From positions 186,001 through 250,000 of the forward strand of contig CAZMZD010000002.1 of assembly GCA_964570895.1 (NCBI GenBank): 64,000 nt of DNA. The letters run 5' to 3'. The position numbers were made by a program, and so were the translations under genes. This stretch comes from RGIG1918 sp964570895. Lineage in GTDB: Bacteria > Cyanobacteriota > Vampirovibrionia > Gastranaerophilales > Gastranaerophilaceae. Below the pieces are notes generated by a model. It searched no databases and was not told where the DNA came from. It saw only the letters and a program-made list of their open reading frames with translations. Positions 31,977 through 40,396 of this stretch are shown here, one piece after another. The number at the start of each line of letters is the position of its first letter. Position 1 is the stretch's first letter.

Positions 31977-33242
31977 TTAAAGTACGTCTGAAGGCAAATT
32001 GCCTTTAACTTCAGCAACTTCAAGCCCATCAAGTTCGAAATGCCTGCAAAGTTCAACAACTGCTTTTTCTGAATCTTCCCTATCGACAAGGCAAGAAATT
32101 TTAATTTCACTTGTTGCAATCATTTTGATATTTATGCCGGCTTTTGCAAGCGATTGGAACATTCCTGCTGCAATCCCTGGGCGGTCAATCATACCTGAAC
32201 CTACGATTGAAATTTTAGAAATGTTTTCATCGATAAATATGTTGCTTAAGTTCAAAATGCTTTTAATTTCTTCTTCAAGAGCTTTAAATCTGTTGAGATT
32301 TTCGCTTGCGATTGTGAATGCGATATCGTTAGTGTTGTTTGAGCTTCTTGCATAAGATTGGATAATCATATCTACGCTCAAGTTATTTGAAGCGAGTAGA
32401 TTAAATAATTTTGAAGCGTTACCTGGTTTATCTTCAACATCGCATATTACAATTCTTACTTGAGAGTTATCTCTTGCAACGCCTGTCACGGGTTTAGTTA
32501 CTTCCATTTTATCTACTCCTATAATTAATGTTCCTAAGTTATCAAGTTTAAAACTGCTTCTCACTCTCATTGGCATTTCAAATTCTCTTGCAGTTTCAAC
32601 AGAGCGAGGGTGCAGAACGTTTGCGCCAACGTGCGCCAATTCAAACATTTCTTCGTACGAAATTTCTTTTAGAGGAAGAGCGTTTGGCACAATTCTTGGG
32701 TCTGAAGTGTAAACGCCTTCAACGTCTGTGTAAATGTCGCAACGGTCTGCTTTAACTGCAACCGCAACTGCAACCGCTGAAGTGTCTGAACCGCCACGCC
32801 CGAGAGTGGTAATGTCATTATTGGCAACTCCTTGAAAGCCTGTGATGATAATGATTTTGCCTTCTTCTAAGTGTTTGTTTAACCTGTCTGTTTTTATATC
32901 AATAATTCTTGCATTAGAATATTCAGGTTCTGTTTCAATTCCAACTTGCCAAGCGTTAAGGCTTATTGCCGGATGCCCCATTTCTTCAATAGCCATTGCC
33001 AAAAGCGAAGCGGATACTTGTTCACCTGTTGAAAGTAACATATCCATTTCGCGCGCAGATGGCACAGTGGATACTTCTTCTGATAATTTAATGAGAAAAT
33101 CTGTTGTGTGCCCCATAGCTGAAACGATTGTAATTACGTTGTTTCCATTTTCTTTTTCTTTAATTACGGCTCTTGCTACGTTTTTAATTTTTTCGCTATC
33201 GGCAAGAGATGTTCCGCCAAATTTCTGTACTACGATTCCCAT
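31977..33242 (-). CDS. lysC: Aspartate kinase
   Basis: First step toward lysine, threonine and methionine. The 421-aa product has KFGGTSLADSEKI, the ATP/aspartate segments GFQGVANNDITTLGRGGSDT and DRCDIYTDVEGVYTSDP, and two C-terminal ACT domains (from ~265) for feedback control. The spacing to the upstream TPR gene is 3 bp, so it is inside the operon and has no own leader or lysine riboswitch. Confidence 0.96.
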   Translation of the reverse strand: MGIVVQKFGGTSLADSEKIKNVARAVIKEKENGNNVITIVSAMGHTTDFLIKLSEEVSTVPSAREMDMLLSTGEQVSASLLAMAIEEMGHPAISLNAWQVGIETEPEYSNARIIDIKTDRLNKHLEEGKIIIITGFQGVANNDITTLGRGGSDTSAVAVAVAVKADRCDIYTDVEGVYTSDPRIVPNALPLKEISYEEMFELAHVGANVLHPRSVETAREFEMPMRVRSSFKLDNLGTLIIGVDKMEVTKPVTGVARDNSQVRIVICDVEDKPGNASKLFNLLASNNLSVDMIIQSYARSSNNTNDIAFTIASENLNRFKALEEEIKSILNLSNIFIDENISKISIVGSGMIDRPGIAAGMFQSLAKAGINIKMIATSEIKISCLVDREDSEKAVVELCRHFELDGLEVAEVKGNLPSDVL

Positions 33243-33245
33243 TTT

Positions 33246-34991
33246 CTAATTCCTATTGTTGTCAAGCTTACTTTTTTCTTCTAATACCCGAGTTTCTTCC
33301 GGATATAATGAGATAATTTTATCACAAATATCTTTTATTGTGTCAACTAGGTGGCTATTATTTTCATCATCTGCCATAAGTTTTTGATAGCAGGTGAGCT
33401 TTGCTGATAAAAATTCTAACGTTTCGCCATCGCTTTCTTCAAGAGGTGAAATTAGCCCGAGAGCTTCACGTGGCTTGCCGACAGACAGTAAGCACTCTGC
33501 TCTTACAATAAATGCCATATGATTATGCGGAGCAATTTTGCAAGTTTTTTCTAAAATTTCAATTGCTTTGTAGTAGTCTTTCTGTTTAGCAAGAAGCAGC
33601 CCATATAAAAATGTTGCTTCTGAGTCTTCTTTATTTTCAGCATATAATGCCCTTGCTTTTCTAATTCCGTTTTGAGTGTCGTTTGTATTTATGTATAGTT
33701 GCACAAGAGAAAACCTTGTATCTCTATTTGCAGGCTCATATTCAAGAGCTTTTTCTAAGATTTTAATGGCGCTTTTTTCATCATCTAATTCAATATAAAT
33801 TTTTGCCATTTCTTTATATGTGTCTATTTTTTCAGGGCATATTTTTGCCGCTTGTCGGAAACAATCAAGCCCTTCTTCGTAGTCTTTTTCTTCTGCGTAA
33901 ATTCGCCCTAAGTTAAACAGTGCGTCGCAATCATACGGGTTAATTTCAAGTATAATTTCAATTGCCTCTTTTGCTTCGTCTAGGTTTCCTGTTTTTAAAT
34001 ATGATGAAGCTATGGCATGACAATATAGTGTCTTAGTTCCTGCAAGTTCAATTGCGCTTATAAATTTAGGTATTGATTCTTCCCACATATCAAAAGCTTG
34101 CAATGCTTGCCCCCAAGCGTAATAAAATTTTCCGTTAACTTGTGCGGCTTTTTCTGCTTTTTCATATTGTGCAAGAGAAAGTTCTTTTTCGCCTAAGTCG
34201 TGATACGCTTGCGCAAGAATTAAATAGCATTCCAAATTCGCTGGGTTTGTGCCAAGCGCCTTTTTTGAATATTCAATAGCTTCTTCTGCCGCCCCTAAAT
34301 TACTATAGCAAACTGCAAAAAGCATATTTAAATCGCGGTGAAAAGGGTCGACTTTTTTCACCATGTTTAATCTTATAAGAGCTTCCGGAAAAGATTTCAG
34401 TTCAATCAGTGATTTTGCTGCAAGAAATAAGAATTGCAAATTTGAAGGATTTAGAGCGTAAGCCCTTTCGAAATATTCAATAGCTTTCTCTTTTTTCCCC
34501 ATTCTGGCAAGCGAAAGAGCGTAGTTATAATATGCTGCAGAATCATATGGTGAGTATTTTATTGATTTTTTAAACATTTTGTCTGCATAGTCAAACTTGC
34601 CGTTTACGCAATAACTGCAAGCAAGATGGGCGTATGCGCGAGCGTTTTTACAATCAAGGCGAATAGCCTTTTTGAAGGCTTCCTGAGCTTTTTCGAAATT
34701 TCCTTTTTTGGATTCAATGACCCCAATGCCTATATATGCTTCAGGTGTTTTGTTTGCCATAGCAATGCATTGTTCGAATTTTTCAAGAGCGATATCATCA
34801 AGCCCTAAGTTAGAAAAATAATTTCCCCAATTAAGATAAGCTTGCGAAGGCATTGCAATGTCGCGTGCTTCAAGTTTATAGTTTTCGACATAATTATCTA
34901 AAAATTTAATTTTATAAATAATGGAAAACACTTGCGGGCAGTGCCTTTTGAGCAAAATATTAATTTTTTTTAGAAATTTTTTCTCTTTCAT
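33246..34991 (-). CDS. Tetratricopeptide repeat protein, 581 aa
   Basis: After a basic N-terminal ~60 residues, about 13-14 TPR units run to ~540; examples are AYIGIGVIESKKGNFEKAQE and AYAHLACSYCVNGKFDYADK. There is no catalytic domain, signal peptide or membrane helix. It overlaps the YrbI-like phosphatase by 4 bp. Its role is probably scaffolding; linkage to nonulosonate-type genes suggests a part in glycan or flagellar assembly, which is inference. Confidence 0.9.
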   Translation of the reverse strand: MKEKKFLKKINILLKRHCPQVFSIIYKIKFLDNYVENYKLEARDIAMPSQAYLNWGNYFSNLGLDDIALEKFEQCIAMANKTPEAYIGIGVIESKKGNFEKAQEAFKKAIRLDCKNARAYAHLACSYCVNGKFDYADKMFKKSIKYSPYDSAAYYNYALSLARMGKKEKAIEYFERAYALNPSNLQFLFLAAKSLIELKSFPEALIRLNMVKKVDPFHRDLNMLFAVCYSNLGAAEEAIEYSKKALGTNPANLECYLILAQAYHDLGEKELSLAQYEKAEKAAQVNGKFYYAWGQALQAFDMWEESIPKFISAIELAGTKTLYCHAIASSYLKTGNLDEAKEAIEIILEINPYDCDALFNLGRIYAEEKDYEEGLDCFRQAAKICPEKIDTYKEMAKIYIELDDEKSAIKILEKALEYEPANRDTRFSLVQLYINTNDTQNGIRKARALYAENKEDSEATFLYGLLLAKQKDYYKAIEILEKTCKIAPHNHMAFIVRAECLLSVGKPREALGLISPLEESDGETLEFLSAKLTCYQKLMADDENNSHLVDTIKDICDKIISLYPEETRVLEEKSKLDNNRN

Positions 34992-35515
34992 AAATCTAGT
35001 TTGATTGTGGAATTTTCTTTTGGAGTGTCGCTTTTGCCTAAAACCGTGTCAACGACTTCCCTAAAAACCCCATCTCCTCCGGTTGCGCTTGTGATTTGAA
35101 TATTGTTAAGCCCTTTGACATACGGGTTTGCGTTTGGCGGCGCAATTTTATACTTAACAAGTTCAAAAGCACTTATATCATTTATATCATCTCCAAGATA
35201 AATTACCTCATTTTCTTTAAGGTTGTATCTTTCCATAATATCTTTTAAGACTTTTCCTTTTCCTCTTATTCCTTTGTGAATTTCGCAAACATTAAATTTG
35301 TTTTTGAAATAATCTAAAATATTTGAGTTTTCGCCGGATATTATTGCGAAATTAATTCCTGCTTTCAATATCATGGAAACCCCCATGATATCTTTAAAGC
35401 TAACCTTTTTTTGAAAATTTAAATTTTCATCAATGTAGACTGTGCCGTCTGTGAAAACGCCATCAAAATCACTAGCTATAAGCTTAATTTTATCTGTGAT
35501 TTCAATATTTTTCAT
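34988..35515 (-). CDS. YrbI/KdsC-family HAD phosphatase
   Basis: A 175-aa capless HAD protein. Motif I is SDFDGVFTDGTVYI, motif II AIISGEN, and motif IV EVIYLGDDINDISAFE; KGIRGKGKVL supplies the lysine. The family includes 3-deoxy-manno-octulosonate-8-P phosphatase and nonulosonate-9-P phosphatases. Directly downstream of the NeuB-like gene, removal of phosphate from the NeuB product is the likely role. Confidence 0.88.
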   Translation of the reverse strand: MKNIEITDKIKLIASDFDGVFTDGTVYIDENLNFQKKVSFKDIMGVSMILKAGINFAIISGENSNILDYFKNKFNVCEIHKGIRGKGKVLKDIMERYNLKENEVIYLGDDINDISAFELVKYKIAPPNANPYVKGLNNIQITSATGGDGVFREVVDTVLGKSDTPKENSTIKLDL

Positions 35516-36382
35516 TTAGGATTTTACCTTTCTTAGTTTTGCAATAATTGGTTTTTCGCTTTCATAAACAATTTTTTTACCGTCGCCGCTTGCAATTGTG
35601 ATATTTCTAATATCTCTTATCATTCTTCTAAGTCCTTCAGGCTCTAAGCTTGCAGCTTGGTCTGACCCCCAAAGAGTTCTATCCAACGTAATATGCCTTT
35701 CAACAAAAACTGCGCCATATACAACCGATAAAACAGACGGAATATAGCCTTTTTCGTGCCCAGAATAGCCAACAAGGCAGCGGAAATTTTCTTTAAATGT
35801 TTCTATAACTTTCAAATTTACTTCGTTTATTTCTGTTGGATATGTTGCCGTACATTGGCACAAAATTAAATTTTCTTCGCCCAAAATTGTGACTGCATGC
35901 TTTATTTCTTCCATTGTGCTCATGCCGGTAGATAGAATTATTGGTTTACCTTTGCTTTTTGTGTATTTTAAAAGTTCGTCATCCGTAAGGCAAGCAGATG
36001 CAATTTTATATACAAGCGGGTTGAATTGTTCAATGAAATCAACGCTTTTTTTATCCCAACAGCTTGCAAACCAAACAAGCCCAAGCTTTTTGGCGTAATT
36101 ATCAATAATTTTATATTCTTTTAAACCAAATTCAAGCCCGCGCTTCAAGTCCCCATTAGTGTTTCCAAAGGGTGAAATTCTTTCTCTTGAAAGTTCTTCT
36201 TTTGAATAAACTTCTTCAACGGTTCTTTTTTGGAATTTAACAGCATCGCAACCACATTCTTTTGCAACTTTCATTAATTTTTTTGCAAGTTCAATGTCGC
36301 CATTATGGTTTATGCCAATTTCGCCCACAATATATGGCGCTTTTCCGTTTGATATTACCTTTTTCCCGATTTTAATTTTCAT
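35516..36382 (-). CDS. NeuB-family sialic/nonulosonic acid synthase without SAF domain
   Basis: NeuB-type TIM-barrel synthase that condenses PEP with an amino-sugar. I start at ATG 36382 (MKIKIGKKVISN), inside the end of the FliO-like gene; the product is 288 aa. It has PYIVGEIGINHNGD, AVKFQKRTVEEVYS, LSTGMSTMEE, QCTATYPT and GYSGHEKGY, ending with ERHITLDRTLWGSDQAASLE. The C-terminal SAF (antifreeze-like) domain of ordinary ~345-aa NeuB is missing, and the next gene starts at once. Substrate (Neu, Pse, Leg or other) is not decided. Confidence 0.88.
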   Translation of the reverse strand: MKIKIGKKVISNGKAPYIVGEIGINHNGDIELAKKLMKVAKECGCDAVKFQKRTVEEVYSKEELSRERISPFGNTNGDLKRGLEFGLKEYKIIDNYAKKLGLVWFASCWDKKSVDFIEQFNPLVYKIASACLTDDELLKYTKSKGKPIILSTGMSTMEEIKHAVTILGEENLILCQCTATYPTEINEVNLKVIETFKENFRCLVGYSGHEKGYIPSVLSVVYGAVFVERHITLDRTLWGSDQAASLEPEGLRRMIRDIRNITIASGDGKKIVYESEKPIIAKLRKVKS

Positions 36383-36908
36383 CTTTTTCTTTTGGATATT
36401 CTTTAAGCAGAGTGATGTTTTGAGGAGTTGAGGCAATTAATAAATATTTATTATTGTGTTCAATTGTGTGCAGATATTTATTTTGCCCAAGCCCTATGCA
36501 ATTTACGATTTTAATTTCAAGCGGGTTTTCTTTATTCCCATCTTTTTTAACAAATTTTGAATTAAATTTGACAAGTTTTTGATAAATAAAACCTGTTAGA
36601 TAAATAAGCCCTATGACAACGATGAGCGAAAATAGTGCGTGGATAAAATCCGGTTTGTGGCTATCGTCGCTAAGTGATTTTTTAAGTTCAGGTGAAAGAT
36701 ATTCGCCCTCTTGCGCCACAGAGGTTTCTGTGTAAGTGGAAGACAAATCAGGGTTATTAGCTGTTTGATTTTTTTGCACAACTTGATTAGATTGCGCTTG
36801 TTGCGGTTTTTGTGAGTTCTGTAAAATAGCGCCACTTTCTTGCGTTTGAGCAAAGCAAGGCAAACACATAAACAAGCTAAAAACAACGATTAATAAAAAC
36901 TTTTTCAT
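36372..36908 (-). CDS. FliO-like membrane protein
   Basis: The 178-aa product has a signal-like N-terminus (MKKFLLIVVFSLFMCLPCFA), a Q/N/S-rich external linker, one membrane helix at about 93-112 (FSLIVVIGLIYLTGFIY), then a basic small domain with the FliO-like pattern CIGLGQNKYLHTIEHNNKYL and LIASTPQNITLLKE. FliO helps assemble the FliPQR export gate. No other flagellar structural gene is in the window. It overlaps the upstream Tic20-like gene by 4 bp and NeuB by 11 bp. Confidence 0.7.
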   Translation of the reverse strand: MKKFLLIVVFSLFMCLPCFAQTQESGAILQNSQKPQQAQSNQVVQKNQTANNPDLSSTYTETSVAQEGEYLSPELKKSLSDDSHKPDFIHALFSLIVVIGLIYLTGFIYQKLVKFNSKFVKKDGNKENPLEIKIVNCIGLGQNKYLHTIEHNNKYLLIASTPQNITLLKEYPKEKDEN

Positions 36909-37336
36909 TCTATCCCCAAATTTGATTTTACCATATCTGAAATATATGGAAAATATGAGTATTTACCAAAGAAAGCAAAAATTGCTAAATATGAAATTAT
37001 AACAAACACGATAAAGTGCACTAAAGTAAAGCTAAAATATATTGGCGTTCCCATAACAAAAATCAAGAATTTTTTAACAAAAGAGCCAATGTATGGAAGC
37101 CCAACCATAAAGCCAAAAGATATTTCGCAAACTAAAGTTATGAGGTATAAAATAACTGAAATTAGGCAGGATTGGTAAATATGAAAATTAACAACAGAAG
37201 GTATTCTTCTTTTTGTTAATTTGCAAAAAATAAGCCACACAAGCCCAACGAACATAAAAGAAAAATACGTAAGGGCGCAAACGAGCCTTTCTATAAAAGT
37301 TATTGAGCTTGTTTTATGTGTGTTAAAATTCGCCAT
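36905..37336 (-). CDS. Tic20/DUF4870-like membrane protein
   Basis: A 143-aa protein with four hydrophobic helices. RLVCALTYFSFMFVGLVW, the loop SVVNFHIYQSCLISVILYL and the later IVFVIISYLAIFAFFGK resemble the Tic20/DUF4870 fold, where a His/Gln pair precedes helix 2. The assignment is tentative. It overlaps the TPR gene upstream by 14 bp and the FliO-like gene downstream by 4 bp. Confidence 0.6.
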   Translation of the reverse strand: MANFNTHKTSSITFIERLVCALTYFSFMFVGLVWLIFCKLTKRRIPSVVNFHIYQSCLISVILYLITLVCEISFGFMVGLPYIGSFVKKFLIFVMGTPIYFSFTLVHFIVFVIISYLAIFAFFGKYSYFPYISDMVKSNLGIE

Positions 37337-38363
37337 TTTGTTTTCTTTCTATGTATTCATTTGCAATCTCAAGATATACCAAAAGATTTTCTTTGTTATT
37401 TGTGTCTGCTGCAACTGCTTTTCTATAATATTCAAGAGCGGTCACGATGTTACCTGAGAATGTGTAAGCATTTGCGATAAACATATTCAGTTGCGGTTTT
37501 TCGCCATTTACTTTGCTTGCGTATTTATATAGTTCAATTGCTTCATTTATTTTTTTCTGAGCAATTAAAATATTCCCTAAAATTGCGTATGCGTTTTGTT
37601 TTAATGGCTTTATGGCTATTGCGCGTTTTAGATAATCGACTGCTTTGTCGCTGTTTTCTTGCGTGTTATATGCAATTGCGGCACAAACAAGTGCGCCATA
37701 GTGTTCCGGTTCTGTTTCCAAAATTTCTTCATACAAAGAAAAAGCAAGTTCGTAATTATCGAAAGTTGTGTTTAAATTTGCAAGCGCAAGCTTAATTTCG
37801 TTGTCGCTTGGGTTTTTCTTGTATGCGCTTTGGTATAATTCAAGAGCTTTTTTGGTGTTTCCTAACCTTTGCGAAATGCAAGCAAGGTTTAAAGTGTATT
37901 CAATATTATCCGGCTCCATATCATACGCTTTTTGATAATATCCAAACGCTTTGTAGTGCTCGTGTAAATCTTGGCTTAAAATGCCAAGAGCTGTGTATAT
38001 ATCAGCATTTTCAGGCTCAAGCTTTAATGCTGCATTATAATATTCTTCAGCTTTAGCGTAGTCTTTGAGTTCTGCGTAAATGTTTCCTAAATTAAAACAA
38101 ACAACGGATGAATTTTCTATAGCAAGCGCAGTTAAATATTTTCTAAGTGCTTTTTCAAAATCTTTATTAAAGAAATTTATACTTGCAGAATTAATAAGCG
38201 CTTCAAGATTTTTATCGTCTTGTTCCAAAACAGTTTCGTATAATTCCAAAGATTTTTCAAAATTGTTTTCTTTTGCATAGGCGCCTGCAAGCTGAAGCGC
38301 AGTGGCCACATCTTTATTTTTTGAATATTTCTCTTCCAAAACCCCGATTGATAAATTTTCCAT
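37323..38363 (-). CDS. Tetratricopeptide repeat protein, 346 aa
   Basis: I start at ATG 38363 (MENLSIGVLEEKYSKN) with AGGAAAT upstream; the frame is open 54 bp further but that part overlaps the previous gene. About nine TPR units fill the protein, for example AKAEEYYNAALKLEPENADI and AKAEEY/KKALELY helices. No enzyme domain is present. It is the second gene of the operon that leads to the FliO-like and NeuB-like genes. Confidence 0.9.
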   Translation of the reverse strand: MENLSIGVLEEKYSKNKDVATALQLAGAYAKENNFEKSLELYETVLEQDDKNLEALINSASINFFNKDFEKALRKYLTALAIENSSVVCFNLGNIYAELKDYAKAEEYYNAALKLEPENADIYTALGILSQDLHEHYKAFGYYQKAYDMEPDNIEYTLNLACISQRLGNTKKALELYQSAYKKNPSDNEIKLALANLNTTFDNYELAFSLYEEILETEPEHYGALVCAAIAYNTQENSDKAVDYLKRAIAIKPLKQNAYAILGNILIAQKKINEAIELYKYASKVNGEKPQLNMFIANAYTFSGNIVTALEYYRKAVAADTNNKENLLVYLEIANEYIERKQNGEF

Positions 38364-38367
38364 TAAA

Positions 38368-38574
38368 TTATTTCCTGTAAACTTCAGAATTTTCAAACAT
38401 GTATCTGCTTCCTGCAAGAGCTATGTTTTTAAGTGAGCACATTCCGCCATCTTTTGTTTCTATGACGCCTAAGGCCCTAAGCCTTCCGAGCATAAATTCG
38501 TTTAAATCGTCTGCCGCTATAAAAAGCGCGCATTCGCTATTGCATTCTTGTTCTTTAAATGGACATTTTTTCAT
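38368..38574 (-). CDS. Small cysteine-containing protein, 68 aa
   Basis: MKKCPFKEQECNSECALFI places cysteines at 4, 11 and 15, with a fourth at 46, suggesting a metal site. The segment CPF ... C-x3-CALF recurs in small proteins of several phyla, of unknown function. It ends 4 bp before the TPR start and is the first gene of the long minus-strand operon. Upstream is AT-rich without an obvious ribosome site. Confidence 0.7.
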   Translation of the reverse strand: MKKCPFKEQECNSECALFIAADDLNEFMLGRLRALGVIETKDGGMCSLKNIALAGSRYMFENSEVYRK

Positions 38575-38620
38575 ACTAGTTATTATACACTAAATTTGAT
38601 TTTGGAGTTAGAATTATCTT

Positions 38621-39601
38621 ATGAAAATTAAAAATATACTATTTATTATTGATGAATTAGAGTTTAAATATTTTGAGCTCAACAAACTTGTCACAAATTT
38701 TTGGCTTATTTATGAGTTTTTAAACAGAAATTATAATGTGTTCGTCACAGTCAAAAATAAACTTTTTATAAGGAATGCAAAGCCTTGCGCAATTTGCTTT
38801 GAGAGCTACATCGAAAATAACGATATTTTAAAAAAGGAAAATGGCGAAGAGCTTGAGCTTGAAAATTTTGACGTGGTTTTCTTTAGGCCGGATCCGCCTG
38901 TTGATGTGGATTATGTGAATGCTTGCCATATTTTAGATTTAGTAGACGAAGAAAGAACTTTAATTATAAACAAACCTTCATCCGTGCTATTGAAAAATGA
39001 AAAATTATATGTAAACGAGTTTCCGGAGGTTGTTCCTTGTAATATTGTAAGCGCGGATGAAAAAGTCATAAAAAATTTCTTGAAAGAAAAAAGCGAGATA
39101 ATCATAAAACCTTTGAACAGGTGTTTTTCAAGCGGCGTTTTTTATTTGAATACGCAAGATAAAAATATTAACGCAATTTTATCAACCGCAACAGACAATT
39201 TTAAAACTCAAGTTATGGTGCAAGAATTTTTGCCTGATATTAAATATGGCGATAAAAGGCTTATTTTTATATGTGGTGAAATTTTAGATTATACTGTTCA
39301 AAAAGTCGGAACTGATGATTTTAAATTCAACCAACATACTGACAGTAATTTCAAAAAAGCGCCTGTCACCAAAGAAGAAAAAGCGCTTGAGAAAATTATT
39401 GGCGAAAAGCTTATGAAAGACGGTATATATATTGCGGGGCTAGACACTATTTCTGCTAAAATTATTGAAATAAATGTTACAAGCCCGTGCTTTTTTATAA
39501 AAGAAATTAACAATTTTTACAATATTGAACTTCATAAAATAATCGTTGATAAACTAGAAAGCTTTATTATTCAAAAGAAAACTCAAAATCAACTTGTTTA
39601 A
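38621..39601 (+). CDS. GshB-like ATP-grasp ligase
   Basis: The product (326 aa) follows prokaryotic glutathione synthetase: FRPDPPVDVDYVNA, LIINKPSSVLLKNEKLYVNE with FPEVVPC, IIKPLNRCFSSGVFYL, MVQEFLPDIKYGDKRLIFI and EINVTSPCFFIKEI. In GshB the ATP-grasp loop is usually LKPLDGMGG; here the glycines are replaced by RCFSSG, and the threonine of NVTSPTG is cysteine. A changed substrate is possible. No gshA is visible. It may lead a plus-strand operon to 41185. Confidence 0.8.
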   Translation: MKIKNILFIIDELEFKYFELNKLVTNFWLIYEFLNRNYNVFVTVKNKLFIRNAKPCAICFESYIENNDILKKENGEELELENFDVVFFRPDPPVDVDYVNACHILDLVDEERTLIINKPSSVLLKNEKLYVNEFPEVVPCNIVSADEKVIKNFLKEKSEIIIKPLNRCFSSGVFYLNTQDKNINAILSTATDNFKTQVMVQEFLPDIKYGDKRLIFICGEILDYTVQKVGTDDFKFNQHTDSNFKKAPVTKEEKALEKIIGEKLMKDGIYIAGLDTISAKIIEINVTSPCFFIKEINNFYNIELHKIIVDKLESFIIQKKTQNQLV

Positions 39602-39651
39602 TGTCTAAAATTATGTTGCCAAAAAGTTACATAAAGTGTTAAAATTAAACT

Positions 39652-40074
39652 ATGGAAAACTTGGTGGAAACAAATATTGAAAATGCTTCTAGTGATGAAG
39701 CAAAAAAAGAAGTTGTACCGGAAGAAAAGGTTGAATATAACCGCCGTTGGTATGACAAGAAAAAATATACTTCAAATGTGCTTGGCATATTGAAAAAATT
39801 AAGTATGCGTTCGCATTATGAAATTGCTCGCGAAGTGATTAGAGTTGTTGAGTCTATTAAAATTCACAACAGAGAACTTGACGAGCTTCCCTTATCGATT
39901 GGGGTAGATAGAGTTTTGGGATTGTTTCAAGAACAACACAAAAGAAGATGGTATGACAATTCTCTTCCATTATCCAGATGTTTCAAAACAACTTCAACTC
40001 TTCAAGAAGAAGATTTTCAAAATATTATGCAAGGTGTTTGTATTAGCTTAAAAGGCGATGAGTTAGATGACTAA
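39652..40074 (+). CDS. Hypothetical 140-aa protein
   Basis: Family not recognised. The acidic N-terminus (to ~25) is followed by a basic, aromatic part with YNRRWYDKKKY and, later, HKRRWYDN, so an RRWYD motif occurs twice. There is no membrane segment. No ribosome site is visible. It overlaps the zinc-ribbon gene by 8 bp, so the two are coupled. Confidence 0.7.
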   Translation: MENLVETNIENASSDEAKKEVVPEEKVEYNRRWYDKKKYTSNVLGILKKLSMRSHYEIAREVIRVVESIKIHNRELDELPLSIGVDRVLGLFQEQHKRRWYDNSLPLSRCFKTTSTLQEEDFQNIMQGVCISLKGDELDD

Positions 40075-40393
40075 TACTAATGAAGATGTTTTAAAAATCG
40101 TGCAAGATATGCAAGAAGTTGTCGAGCAAATGCGCCTTGACGACATTGAAGAAAATCCTGATTCTGAAATCGAGATGTTTACCTGCTCTGCTTGCGGAAA
40201 AACCGCTCCTTATGCGGGTTCAATCCAATATGGAGAATACAGGCTTTGTAATTCTTGTGTTTTATATGCTGAAGTGGGTTTTAAATTAAAAAAACTTGAA
40301 AATATTTCAGATATGATAAAAGCAATGGAAGACAAGCGCCTTGAAGAGCTTTGCGACTATATCAAAGCAGACGAGCAAGCTCAAAAGAATTAA
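40067..40393 (+). CDS. Zinc-ribbon protein, 108 aa
   Basis: An acidic helical N-terminus precedes a four-cysteine ribbon CSACGKTAPY ... CNSC (residues ~44-68), then a helical C-terminus. The ribbon resembles those that bind nucleic acid or protein. Function unknown. It is placed between the 140-aa protein and an ABC ATPase, 3 bp before the latter. Confidence 0.75.
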   Translation: MTNTNEDVLKIVQDMQEVVEQMRLDDIEENPDSEIEMFTCSACGKTAPYAGSIQYGEYRLCNSCVLYAEVGFKLKKLENISDMIKAMEDKRLEELCDYIKADEQAQKN

Positions 40394-40396
40394 TTT

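Noticed and set aside
31960..33260. Lysine riboswitch before lysC
   Set aside because: Only 3 bp separate lysC from the upstream TPR gene; there is no room for a leader.
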